64,000 nucleotides of DNA from Lacticaseibacillus chiayiensis. GTDB taxonomy: Bacteria > Bacillota > Bacilli > Lactobacillales > Lactobacillaceae. How positions within the stretch are numbered: position 1 is the first letter of the stretch; every line of letters starts with the position of its first letter. The notes beneath the pieces were generated by a model. The model ran no database searches and had not been told where the DNA came from. It saw only the letters and a program-made list of their open reading frames with translations. The translations under genes were made by a program, and so were the position numbers. Below, piece after piece: positions 23,659 to 32,125 of this stretch. The DNA lies in assembly GCF_004123795.1 (NCBI RefSeq), contig NZ_MSSM01000008.1, positions 1-64,000 of the forward strand, read 5' to 3'.

Positions 23659-24954
23659 TTACCGAACACGTTTGATGGCGGCAATCAGAATACCACCAAG
23701 GATTTCCATCGCAACCGCAAACATGAAGACGGCCTGATAACCGAATCCTTCAACAATCGCGGAAGCAACCATGGCACCCAGCATCTGGCCTAATGTGTTG
23801 GCTAAGTTGATTAAGCCAAGGTCCTTGCCGGCAGTATCGGAAGATGGCAGAACATCCATGTTCAACGCACCATCGACAGAGTTGTACAAGCCATTACCAA
23901 AAGCAGCGATAACAGCGTAAGCAAACATTGCCCAGGCTTCTTTGACAAACAGTGGGAACAACGCAGCAATTGCCAACGCGAACGTCGCGATCACAACTGG
24001 GCCTTTAACCCGCTTCATTTTATCAGCAAGTGGTCCGCCGACTAAAGCAAAGAAGACGCCGATAAACAGCATGATGGACGAGAAGATTGAAATGGATCCG
24101 CCCGCTTGCTTGGTGCTTTGGCCAATATAGTCGGTAAAGATGAATAGCAAGAAAGTCGTTACAATTGTTGAACCAACAACCATCAGGAATTTACCGGATA
24201 ATGCCAGGTAGAAATCACGTGCATCATGCGTCGGGAAGAAGAAGTACTTCTTCAGGGATTCCTTATCAAGCTTGATCTTAGGATCGCTTAGGTTGCTCTT
24301 TTCATTAATTAACAAAACGTGGATAACCGCCAAAACAACAGTGGTTGCCGCCATGACGTAAATACCGACTTTAACGTTGCCAAGGAACTGGGCAGCTAGC
24401 AGCGCGAAGCCTTGTTGCGCAATGGTAAAACCGACACCGTAGAAAGTTGACACCGTGCCACGCCATTTAGGTGCCACACGATCCGATATTTGCGGATAAA
24501 TCGCAGCCGCAATGGCATTTTCCGCCGCCGCAGCAATAATCCAAATGAAGATAATCGCAGTAATCGACGTTAAGTTAGCAATAACAACTAACGAAATCGC
24601 GATGGCTAAAGTACCAAGAACAATGTAAGGCTTCCGTTTCCCGAAACGCGTCCGGGTCACATCGGAAAAGGCCCCGAATAGCAAGTTGGCAATCGCACCG
24701 GTGATCGATGCGACTGTTGCCAAAATACCGACCGCCCAAACCTTATGTGCGGCATCAATCTGACTGAACAATTGTGGAATTAAAACGCTTCGGGTCGAAC
24801 CAATTGGCCCATACCAGCAAAGCGGTGCAATAAACATCGCAGTAGCAACGCCGAATGGTAGTTTCGGCTGCTGTGAATCTTGAATCTTCGCATTAGTGAC
24901 AACCCCAACCGTCGTCTTAACGGCTTTAGGGTCGCTCTCAAGTTTATTTGCCAT
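23659..24954 (-). CDS. GPH/MFS-type sugar or glycoside symporter
   Basis: 431 residues with about twelve membrane helices. The loop motif GAFSDVTRTRFGKRKPY between helices 2 and 3 is typical of the glycoside-pentoside-hexuronide and related MFS carriers. The start at 24954 has GGGAGTG five bases upstream; a longer form from 24969 is less likely. It is co-transcribed with the GH30 gene, and the promoter carries the uronate operator and a cre-like site. It probably imports a glucuronide or glucuronidated oligosaccharide with H+ or Na+. Confidence 0.85.
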   Translation of the reverse strand: MANKLESDPKAVKTTVGVVTNAKIQDSQQPKLPFGVATAMFIAPLCWYGPIGSTRSVLIPQLFSQIDAAHKVWAVGILATVASITGAIANLLFGAFSDVTRTRFGKRKPYIVLGTLAIAISLVVIANLTSITAIIFIWIIAAAAENAIAAAIYPQISDRVAPKWRGTVSTFYGVGFTIAQQGFALLAAQFLGNVKVGIYVMAATTVVLAVIHVLLINEKSNLSDPKIKLDKESLKKYFFFPTHDARDFYLALSGKFLMVVGSTIVTTFLLFIFTDYIGQSTKQAGGSISIFSSIMLFIGVFFALVGGPLADKMKRVKGPVVIATFALAIAALFPLFVKEAWAMFAYAVIAAFGNGLYNSVDGALNMDVLPSSDTAGKDLGLINLANTLGQMLGAMVASAIVEGFGYQAVFMFAVAMEILGGILIAAIKRVR

Positions 24955-25183
24955 TTTTTTCACTCCCATGAAATTAAATAATTGGCTTGGATCGTTGAAT
25001 CATGAAACATAATGGCCTCATTCCTATGCCGTCTGCCGTGCATCCCTTCTTTCTTTATATATATGTCGTGCGGGATGATCCCTGTCAGAATATCAATTCG
25101 TTAAGGATGGGGGGCTTGATAAGTCCTGATTGTTCAGCATCTAGTCGTATAAATGCCGGACTGAAGGTAACACTCAATGAATT

Positions 25184-25199
25184 GATATATTAGTATATC
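25184..25199 (-). promoter_or_regulatory. Uronate regulon operator, copy B (transporter-GH30)
   Basis: The reference copy GATATATTAGTATATC, a near-perfect 16-bp palindrome (arms GATATA/TATATC). It lies just downstream of the leftward promoter at 25212-25240. Confidence 0.85.
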
Positions 25200-25211
25200 G
25201 TTACAAGTGTC

Positions 25212-25240
25212 ATGTTAGCGCTTACTAAAAACACTGTCAA
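25212..25240 (-). promoter_or_regulatory. Promoter of the transporter-GH30 operon
   Basis: On the minus strand, -35 TTGACA (25240-25235), 17-bp spacer, -10 TAACAT (25217-25212). The cre-like site overlaps the spacer and -10. Confidence 0.8.
25213..25226 (-). promoter_or_regulatory. cre-like CcpA site, copy B
   Basis: On the minus strand AGTAAGCGCTAACA matches TGNAARCGNWWNCA at 13 of 14 positions and overlaps the -10 element. Confidence 0.65.
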
Positions 25241-25665
25241 CCCCTTACTAAAATATTAATATTCGAGATCCTAAAACTTGGCCGATAAGAGGGAAGGCCT
25301 AAAATAGCAAGCCCTTACTTGGCGATTTTAGAGCCTTTATGGTTATTTTGCCTGAGCTAAGAGACTAATTTGTGCAAAAAGCGACAAGTAAATTTTTGGA
25401 TTTTCTGCATGGATAAAAGAGTCAGATAATTGTGAAGTGTTGGGTTGCTCTTTGCGGGTACGATCAAGTCTTAAATCATAGAAGTTTTCTTTCTTCTAAT
25501 TGGGACGATCTTCATGCCCTGATCGGCAGTCCAGTTTGAGAATTATTTACTGACGATGTATGGCAGACACTTCCGCAGCAAAACCACAATATGAATTAAA
25601 AATTGATCATGACGACAAATAAGCATGACAAATCTCAGAAAGTCAGGTTAAATAAGGGTAAGTTA
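25241..25665. other. Intergenic stretch between divergent uronate operons, no gene seen
   Basis: About 425 bp without a credible coding frame. The only visible structure is an imperfect hairpin around 25299-25345, with AGGC.TAAAAT and ATTTTAG.GCCT blocks. It may be worn sequence between two promoters. Confidence 0.4.
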
Positions 25666-25698
25666 TTGACATCGACGCTACTGATATATTAGTATAAT
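25666..25698 (+). promoter_or_regulatory. gntR operon promoter with operator copy C
   Basis: TTGACA (25666-25671) and TATAAT (25693-25698) are both consensus but 21 bp apart, so the true -35 is uncertain. The operator GATATATTAGTATAAT (25683-25698; 15 of 16 to copy B) overlaps the -10, consistent with autoregulation. Confidence 0.7.
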
Positions 25699-25709
25699 CA
25701 AATAGGGCG

Positions 25710-25723
25710 TGATAGCGCTTACT
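25710..25723 (+). promoter_or_regulatory. cre-like CcpA site, copy C
   Basis: The reverse complement AGTAAGCGCTATCA matches the CcpA consensus at 13 of 14 positions. It sits a dozen bases after the -10, a roadblock position. Confidence 0.65.
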
Positions 25724-25832
25724 GGCTTTTTAAAAATTAAAGTAGTTAGTTTCCGAGGCAACATCTTTTTAGAAAGGCTGGGATGTTATACAATTAAGTG
25801 ATGAAGTGAAAAAAGAAGGAAGGGTGACGCCC

Positions 25833-26525
25833 ATGCAAATTTCGAATTATCAAGATGAGGCTTATACCGCCATCAAACAGATGATTCTTAGCATGCAGCT
25901 GACCCCCGGGGAAAAAGTCGACAAGACTGAATTGAGCGCACAACTCAAGATAGGTGCGACCCCGATCCGGGAGGCCATTATCCGTTTACGGCGTGAAGGA
26001 CTGTTTGATGTCATTCCGCAGAGCGGTACTTATGTTTCAAAAATTAATCTGGAAGAAATGTACCAAGGCCGTTTTGCCCGGGTCAATTTGGAAAGAACGA
26101 TTGTGGCAGAGGCGGTTAAGATCATGACGCCTGAACAAATCAATAAGTTGGAACAACAGGTTGCGCTGCAAGGTGTTTATGAACACTCACGAGACTATGA
26201 CCATTTCTTTGATCTGGACCATGATTTTCACGAGATTTTCTATATAGCCGATCACAAGCAGTATGTCTGGATCTGGGTGCAACAAATGAATCTGCAATTC
26301 AATCGGTATCGCTATTTGCGGTTGGAAGCGAGCGGCTTGCAGTGGCACAACATCGTAACGGAGCATCAGGCGATTGTCGATGCTGCCAAAGCCAAAGATG
26401 CCGAACTGGCGAGTCGTTTGATTGCCGATCACTTGTTGGCGATTGATGATGATGTCAAAACCGTTCTGGCAGCTTATCCGGATTATTTTGAAGGACAGGC
26501 AACTACGAATCACCAACCTAACTAA
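25833..26525 (+). CDS. GntR-family (FadR/FCD-type) regulator of the uronate regulon
   Basis: 230 residues. A winged helix-turn-helix spans about residues 8-70 (AYTAIKQMILSMQLTPGEKV, then GATPIREAIIRLRREGLF), followed by an FCD helical effector domain. That domain has metal-ligand-like DHDFHEIFY, EHQAI and ADHLLAI histidines. UxuR/ExuR-type FCD regulators respond to fructuronate or galacturonate. GAAGGAAGG precedes the ATG at 25833. It is first in an operon with kdgK2, GH59 and GH43, and its promoter carries the same palindrome found at two other uronate promoters. It is therefore the likely local repressor. Confidence 0.88.
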   Translation: MQISNYQDEAYTAIKQMILSMQLTPGEKVDKTELSAQLKIGATPIREAIIRLRREGLFDVIPQSGTYVSKINLEEMYQGRFARVNLERTIVAEAVKIMTPEQINKLEQQVALQGVYEHSRDYDHFFDLDHDFHEIFYIADHKQYVWIWVQQMNLQFNRYRYLRLEASGLQWHNIVTEHQAIVDAAKAKDAELASRLIADHLLAIDDDVKTVLAAYPDYFEGQATTNHQPN

Positions 26526-26592
26526 TTCTGTCTCATAACGAACATTGCCTACTGTAAGCGCGATCGTGCCCTCACGAAAGGAAGGCTTACAG

Positions 26593-27612
26593 ATGACAAA
26601 AGTATTAACATTCGGCGAGATGATGCTGCGACTAAAACCGTACGATCATCAGCGGATTCTTCAAGCGTCGGGTTTTGAAGCCAATTATGGCGGCTCCGAA
26701 GCTAATGTGGCGGTTTCTTTGGCATTACTTGGTGATCAAGCACAGTATGTCACCAAGCTGCCAGATAACGCGCTGGGTGACACGGCACGTAATACCATTC
26801 GCGGCCTTGGTGTCGATACGCACAAAATTTTGCGCGGCGGCCCACGCTTGGGAATCTATTTTTTTGAAAAAGGCGCCAGTGTGCGCAATACGAATGTCGT
26901 GTACGATCGTGCCGGCAGTTCGTTTGCGACCGCTGATGCTGACGAATTCGATTGGGCCAGTCTGCTTAAAGACGTGGCCTATTTTTATTTTTCCGGGATT
27001 ACCCCTGCCATCAGCCCTGCGATGAAAACGGCGATTGAGTCAGCCGTGAAGTACTGCGCTGCCCATGATATTACGGTTGTTTGTGATATGAATTATCGTG
27101 GCAAAATGTGGTCACCAACTGAGGCGCAGAGCTTTTTTGCTAAAGTGATGCCGTATATCACGATTGTTTTGGCAAACGATGAAGATTTTGAAGCGACACT
27201 AGGCATCAAGGCGTTTGATGGCAACATGGCAACCGGGATTGATCAGATTGATAGTTTCAAAGCCGGGATGCTGCAGGTGATGAAGCAATGGCCGAATGTC
27301 AAAACCGTTGCCAGTGTTGTCCGTAATATTCATTCAGTTGAAGATAGCTGGTGGACTGGCTTGCTGGCTGAAAATGGCAAGACGTATCAAGGCCCGACTT
27401 TTCATATGCATGTCATGGAAGGCGTTGCGTCCGGCGATGCTTTTGGTGCCGGCTTGATGCATGCTACCTTGCATGATTTTGATCCGCAAGCCAAAATCAA
27501 CTATGCCATTTCCGCCAGTGTTCTCAAGTTGACGATCAGCGGTGATCTGAATTTGATTACCGATGCCGATGTGCGCGCTGTGATGGCCACAGGCAGCGGT
27601 GTTGATCGTTAG
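26593..27612 (+). CDS. kdgK: Second PfkB-family 2-keto-3-deoxygluconate kinase
   Basis: 339 residues. The N-terminal pattern TFGEMMLRLKP and ANYGGSEANVAVSLALLG is that of KDG kinases. The C-terminal signature is GVASGDAFGAG instead of DTVGAGD, keeping the catalytic aspartate but altering the anion hole. AAAGGAAGG lies seven bases before the ATG at 26593. It lies 67 bp after the regulator and 29 bp before the GH59 gene. It differs clearly from the kinase at 16675, so the two may be isozymes or act on different 2-keto-3-deoxy sugars. Confidence 0.85.
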   Translation: MTKVLTFGEMMLRLKPYDHQRILQASGFEANYGGSEANVAVSLALLGDQAQYVTKLPDNALGDTARNTIRGLGVDTHKILRGGPRLGIYFFEKGASVRNTNVVYDRAGSSFATADADEFDWASLLKDVAYFYFSGITPAISPAMKTAIESAVKYCAAHDITVVCDMNYRGKMWSPTEAQSFFAKVMPYITIVLANDEDFEATLGIKAFDGNMATGIDQIDSFKAGMLQVMKQWPNVKTVASVVRNIHSVEDSWWTGLLAENGKTYQGPTFHMHVMEGVASGDAFGAGLMHATLHDFDPQAKINYAISASVLKLTISGDLNLITDADVRAVMATGSGVDR

Positions 27613-27641
27613 CAAGGTGAACAGGAAGCGAGGATGAGCAA

Positions 27642-30161
27642 ATGCACACTTTGACAATTGATGGCGACCAGCTGCAATTGGAGCAAAATGAAGCGAATAC
27701 GATCAAAGGTTTTGGACTCTTAAGCTGCAATAATACGTCACGTTTGTTGATGGATTATAAATGGGAACAGCCGCAAGTGTATCAGCAGGTGCTCCAGCAT
27801 TTATTTGGCGGCGAACACCCGCTGATGCGCATGCTGAAGGTAGAGCTGGGCAGTGACTCGAACACCTCTTGCGGAACCGAACCGGCACCAAAACGGGCAG
27901 CTGACGAACCAGCTGACGTTGCGCGCGGCATGGGTTTTCAATTAATCGCAGACGCCAAAAAGATTCAGCCGGACTTAAAAACCTGCATGCTGCGTTGGGC
28001 CGAACCCGGTTTTCTGCGGCCAAGCTGGCAACAGGTGAAGTCTGATGATCCGGATCAAAAAGTGCCGACCGCCTCTTTTGAAGGGATGTACCAATATTAC
28101 AAGCAAACCGTCATCGCGGCTTGGCAGGCTTACGGTTATGTGTTCGATTACATTGATCCTGACCGTAACGAAACCAAGCACCCGATGTACCGCTATCTCA
28201 AATGGTTCGCGCACCGCTTGCAACATGATGAGGACGGTTTTCCGGAAGGCTTCCCGCTGGCAAAATACCATGCGATTAAGCTGATCACTTCCGACCAGAA
28301 TTACGGCACCGATATGGGAACCGCGCTGCTGAACGATCCTGAGTTACAGGCGGTGATTCCGGCGGTTGGCTACCATTACAATACCGATGACGGGCCGGAT
28401 CATCCTTTTACGCAAATCGCCGATCGCCTGCACAAGGAAGTCTGGTATAGCGAAGGCGTTGCGCCGGTCACATTTGGCACATTGCGGGTTCAAGACACAA
28501 CCGGAATCGGCATTGGCGGTTTTATCAGCGCTTTGGACATTGCCAATCGGTTGGTCAAAAGTTATGCGCGTTCCCGGCGTAGTCTGTACATTTTCCAACC
28601 GGCAATTGGCGGCTTGTATCCGGGCGCAAAATATCCGGGCAAGCAGCTGCTGGAAATGGATACGCCATGGTCGGGTTACTTCCAGCAGGACACAGTCGGC
28701 TTAGCGGTCATGCATCATTTTACCGATTTTACCTTGACCGGTTGGCGTGACCAGACGGCGGACAAGAACTGGCGGTATGTGCCGAGTGCCACTGTGAGCG
28801 AGGTGGCCGGCACCGAGAACCTAAGCCAGGCTTTTGGTGCGGCGAGCGCGATGACTTTGGTTGCGCCGGATCGTACGGATTACACGGTGATTCTAGTCAA
28901 CGATACCAGTGCGCCGCAGCGTTATCAGGTGAACGTGAAGGATTTGCCGGTAGCCGGCAAGTCGTTACATGTTTGGCAGACATGGGCCGATGAAAAAGGC
29001 AAGATCCACGACCGCGAAAAGGTGGCAACACTCACGCCAAAAGAGGGTGTCGTCACGTTATCGATTGCACCACGGGCCATTGTCAGTGCGACAACTGCGG
29101 ATTTCCAACCACAGGCACATTTGGCGAGCCCAGCTGTGAGTGAGGATCAACCGCTGCAACAAGATCCTGAAAAGTACGTTCTTTTCCATGATGATTATGC
29201 GTATGCAGACATGCCAGCGGACTATCTCAAGCGGCGTGGCGGGACACCGCGGTATACAACCGATATGGATGGTGCTTTTGAGGTGGTTGAGCATGCCGGA
29301 AAACAGGTGTTGCAGCAACAGATCACTGAGCAGTCACGGGCGTTGGCTTGGGAAACACAAACCGACCCGAACTTCACGGCTGGTGACATTCGCTGGCTGA
29401 ATTATGCCGCAGCGTTGACGTTCACGTTTGATACCACGACGCAGCAAAATACGGTGAGCGCGAATTATGTCGGCTTAGGTGTCCGCAGTGTGGATGACTT
29501 TGAAGGTAGCTTATTCTCCGCACCGTATGCCGCCACGATCACGGTGGGCGGTAAGCTGCGATTTTACGTGCGCGGGGCGTTGCAGACAACCTTGGATGTC
29601 CCGGTGTTTGATGCCGATGCCAGCCATCATCTGGTGGTCGAGGCAACGGAGCGACACATCACCGTGCAAGTCAATGGCAAAACATATGTTACTTATGATG
29701 ATCCAAGCAACCGGCCGGGATTAGCTGGGCAGGTGAAGGTCGGCACCGGTTATTTCAAGACCGTGATTCATAATCTGACGGTGACAAGTACGTCGGCGAC
29801 CGCGGTCTTAGGGCATCGACGTGATGACTTGGATGCTGGTTTAGCGTTTAGTGACGAACATTGGGCGCGCATTGCAGCCCGATTCCCGCATGCATGGGAA
29901 CGGTCGCAGTCAACCGGCAGCCAAGGCGCAACGCTTGATTTTGATACTGAAGGTACCGGTTTTGTGCTATTTGGTACGCAAGATCAGCCAAGTCGCTTAC
30001 GGATCACTGTGGACGGTCGTGCTCAAGAAGTTGTCCCGCTGAAAGCTTTGGCCAAGCAGCCCAACACGATGGTGACGGACTTAGCAGCCGGGCAACATCA
30101 TGTCACCGTGACGGTTATTGATGGTAGCTATACCTTTGACGGTGTGGCCCCGATTCTGTAG
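27642..30161 (+). CDS. GH59 galactocerebrosidase-like beta-galactosidase
   Basis: 839 residues resembling the GALC family. The N-terminal part has IKGFGLLSCNNTSRLLMDYK and LMRMLKVELGSDSNTSCGTE, equivalent to the GALC pattern with LKVEIGGDGQTTDGTEP. The acid/base is probably Glu177 in DRNET and the nucleophile Glu271 in VWYSEG. A beta-sandwich (about 380-500) is followed by a lectin-like laminin-G domain (about 520-720) and a further C-terminal beta domain. There is no signal peptide, so it is intracellular. The exact substrate is unknown; a beta-galactoside is expected from the family. It is co-transcribed with gntR, kdgK2 and GH43. Confidence 0.82.
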   Translation: MHTLTIDGDQLQLEQNEANTIKGFGLLSCNNTSRLLMDYKWEQPQVYQQVLQHLFGGEHPLMRMLKVELGSDSNTSCGTEPAPKRAADEPADVARGMGFQLIADAKKIQPDLKTCMLRWAEPGFLRPSWQQVKSDDPDQKVPTASFEGMYQYYKQTVIAAWQAYGYVFDYIDPDRNETKHPMYRYLKWFAHRLQHDEDGFPEGFPLAKYHAIKLITSDQNYGTDMGTALLNDPELQAVIPAVGYHYNTDDGPDHPFTQIADRLHKEVWYSEGVAPVTFGTLRVQDTTGIGIGGFISALDIANRLVKSYARSRRSLYIFQPAIGGLYPGAKYPGKQLLEMDTPWSGYFQQDTVGLAVMHHFTDFTLTGWRDQTADKNWRYVPSATVSEVAGTENLSQAFGAASAMTLVAPDRTDYTVILVNDTSAPQRYQVNVKDLPVAGKSLHVWQTWADEKGKIHDREKVATLTPKEGVVTLSIAPRAIVSATTADFQPQAHLASPAVSEDQPLQQDPEKYVLFHDDYAYADMPADYLKRRGGTPRYTTDMDGAFEVVEHAGKQVLQQQITEQSRALAWETQTDPNFTAGDIRWLNYAAALTFTFDTTTQQNTVSANYVGLGVRSVDDFEGSLFSAPYAATITVGGKLRFYVRGALQTTLDVPVFDADASHHLVVEATERHITVQVNGKTYVTYDDPSNRPGLAGQVKVGTGYFKTVIHNLTVTSTSATAVLGHRRDDLDAGLAFSDEHWARIAARFPHAWERSQSTGSQGATLDFDTEGTGFVLFGTQDQPSRLRITVDGRAQEVVPLKALAKQPNTMVTDLAAGQHHVTVTVIDGSYTFDGVAPIL

Positions 30162-30212
30162 TCAACGCGTGATGCAGATACTGACAGCACTTTTCAAAGG
30201 AAGGTGAGTCAG

Positions 30213-31130
30213 GTGACCCAGTCAGTTGATGGGTATTTAATGAGCTATTTTACTGGTGAGCAGTACCAAAATGGCGAACAAATTTACTTTGCGCTGAGTC
30301 GGGATGGCCTGCATTTTACAGCGCTGCAGGGCAATACGCCGGTCGTAACCAACCAACTCGGGACACATGGCGCCCGCGATCCGTTTCTGTTTCAGACGCA
30401 GAACGGCGATTACGTTTTGCTGGCAACGGATTTGCGTATGTATGGCCACACGGAATCCGGCGCCTGGACCCACGCCGAGGTTGCTGGCAGTGATCAACTG
30501 CTCGTCTGGCATTCCAAGGATTTAGTCACATGGGATCAAGGGGAGAGTGTTACGTTAGGGCCCCATTTTGGCTGTGTCTGGGCACCGGAGGCCATCTTTG
30601 ATCCTGATCACGGGGATGATCGGCTGTTCTGGTCGGCGACGGATACCACGGAGACGCCCAAAAGGTTACGCATCTATTCAGCCCACACCAAAGATTTTCA
30701 GCATTTTACAACGCCGGAAGTTTATCTTAGCGATGCGACTTATGATGTGATTGATCTCGATGTGGTTGCAGCGGATGACGGGTTTTATCGGTTCTGGAAA
30801 CTGAATCAGCGCGGGCAAGTGGTGATGGATCGCGTGCAGCATTTGGATGATGCCGCTGATCAGCCGATTGCGTCGACTTATTTGGCTAAGATGCAACGCG
30901 TGGAAGGGCCGCAAGCCTATCAATTGCCGGATGGTCAGTGGTGTTTGTTGTTGGATCAAGTGAACAATGACGTCCGGGCTTATGTGCCGGCACTGACCGA
31001 TGATCTTGCCAGCGGTCAATTCACGCAGCCATCTGCGGCGACCTATCAGTTGCCAGACCGGCCGCGCCACGGATCGGTACTGGCAATTGATCAGACGGAC
31101 TATGCGCGGCTGAATAAACATTGGCAGTGA
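30213..31130 (+). CDS. GH43-like five-bladed beta-propeller glycosidase
   Basis: 305 residues. Propeller motifs include GARDPFLF, CVWAPEAIFD and RVEGPQAY, which match the DP, pKa-modulating Asp and EGP positions of GH43/GH117-type clans. Known activities are arabinofuranosidase, xylosidase and exo-galactanase. The GTG at 30213 has AAAGGA eleven bases upstream; the GTG at 30204 is too close to it. No signal peptide. It is the last gene of the gntR operon before a strong terminator. Specificity cannot be read from sequence. Confidence 0.78.
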   Translation: MTQSVDGYLMSYFTGEQYQNGEQIYFALSRDGLHFTALQGNTPVVTNQLGTHGARDPFLFQTQNGDYVLLATDLRMYGHTESGAWTHAEVAGSDQLLVWHSKDLVTWDQGESVTLGPHFGCVWAPEAIFDPDHGDDRLFWSATDTTETPKRLRIYSAHTKDFQHFTTPEVYLSDATYDVIDLDVVAADDGFYRFWKLNQRGQVVMDRVQHLDDAADQPIASTYLAKMQRVEGPQAYQLPDGQWCLLLDQVNNDVRAYVPALTDDLASGQFTQPSAATYQLPDRPRHGSVLAIDQTDYARLNKHWQ

Positions 31131-31190
31131 AAATGATTTAGTGAGTAAGAAAAACGATCTAGGTTCATGTGCGAGTCACCATGATAATGA

Positions 31191-31229
31191 AATAGCCGTA
31201 TCCCGGTTTTGGGGTACGGCTATTTTTTT
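31191..31229 (+). terminator. Terminator of the gntR-kdgK2-GH59-GH43 operon
   Basis: AATAGCCGTATCCC (31191-31204) pairs with GGGTACGGCTATT (31212-31224), with six or more T following. Confidence 0.9.
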
Positions 31230-31361
31230 AGGTAGACTGTTCATTTCAGAGATAACTTAGATTTTTTGATCGACGCTATACTTTGACTGTTCGCGCTTCT
31301 GTTGCCTGACTTCATTTTACTGGTTTAAGGCGTCTTCATTGGCTTTAGTGGTTTTCTACGA

Positions 31362-31565
31362 CTAATCATTTTCGTGCATCCAATCATGGAAGGCGGGGGA
31401 TTTTTCTGGGTCATAATGGCCACGTTTATCGAGGTTGACGACTTCAGTGGGTGTATTCTTGAACAAATCTGCCCACTCATCAGCAGTCGGCAATGCGCGG
31501 ATAACAATTTTATCATCATTGCTAGTATGTGACTGACACGGAAAAGATTTTTGGGCCAGTATCAT
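31362..31565 (-). pseudogene. Remnant of a MazE/PemI-type antitoxin
   Basis: From about 31523 leftward the frame encodes SNDDKIVIRALPTADEWADL and ends PAFHDWMHEND, which looks like the C-terminal half of AbrB-fold MazE/PemI antitoxins. The N-terminal swapped-hairpin DNA-binding half (usually containing KWGNS...RIPK) is missing; the preceding 14 codons are unrelated. No MazF toxin follows on the same strand. It is interpreted as a decayed toxin-antitoxin locus. Confidence 0.55.
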
Positions 31566-31668
31566 TGTCTGTGTGCGCGCTAGGGATTAAAATGAGACCG
31601 TAAAAATAACGATATAGGACATGCTGTCAGCTTTCATTCAAAGACACAAAGGCAGCGAGGTGAAGATC

Positions 31669-31989
31669 GTGAAAGTTTTATATAAAGGTCAACCAGCTGA
31701 AGTTTGGGAGATCAGCAGAACCAACGAACAACCAGATTGGGTGAAGTTAGCATTTGAAGAGAATTATCTCTATTGGATGGACAATCACCTACGCGTTTTG
31801 ATGAGCGGCCTGAACCCGTCTATGGGAACTAACTTAAAGTTCGGGGCAGTTGGTACGGTTGGCGGCGGTTTTGCTGGTTATGACATGTATGTGCTGGGCT
31901 ATCCGGGTGACTATTTGGACGTGACCAATCATCGAGTTGTTTCTAAGAAAAAGTTTCTGAAGCAATATCAGGTGCTGGAAGATGCTTGA
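31669..31989 (+). CDS. Small hypothetical protein, 106 residues
   Basis: The start is taken as the GTG at 31669, eight bases after GAGG; the frame is open from 31621. The product (VKVLYKGQPAEVWEISRTNE...) has no membrane segment or recognised motif. It has a glycine-rich middle (GTVGGGFAGYDMYVLGYPGD) and a basic stretch near the end. Not recognised. It lies beside an antitoxin remnant in a region with signs of decay and is followed by a shared terminator. Confidence 0.6.
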   Translation: MKVLYKGQPAEVWEISRTNEQPDWVKLAFEENYLYWMDNHLRVLMSGLNPSMGTNLKFGAVGTVGGGFAGYDMYVLGYPGDYLDVTNHRVVSKKKFLKQYQVLEDA

Positions 31990-32040
31990 GTGAAAATGTG
32001 GGGCCGCCTGTTTGATCAACATGATTAGTTTTTGCATAAC

Positions 32041-32088
32041 AAAAGACCGTAAACTTCGCCGACAAATTTGGCAAAGTTTATGGTCTTT
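32041..32088. terminator. Bidirectional terminator
   Basis: A stem of about 18 bp (AAAGACC.TAAACTT.GCC with its complement), with T runs on both strands. It is shared by the small hypothetical gene and the MFS gene. Confidence 0.85.
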
Positions 32089-32125
32089 CTTTTTGATTTG
32101 GAAATGACATTTTAGCAGGGTACAA

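Noticed and set aside
25002-25193. A 63-codon rightward frame upstream of the carrier gene
   Set aside because: It runs antisense through the carrier leader and into the operator, has no ribosome binding site, and is low in complexity of codon use.
26550-26570. Possible additional cre-like sequence between gntR and kdgK2
   Set aside because: It has two or more mismatches at informative positions and lies inside the operon.
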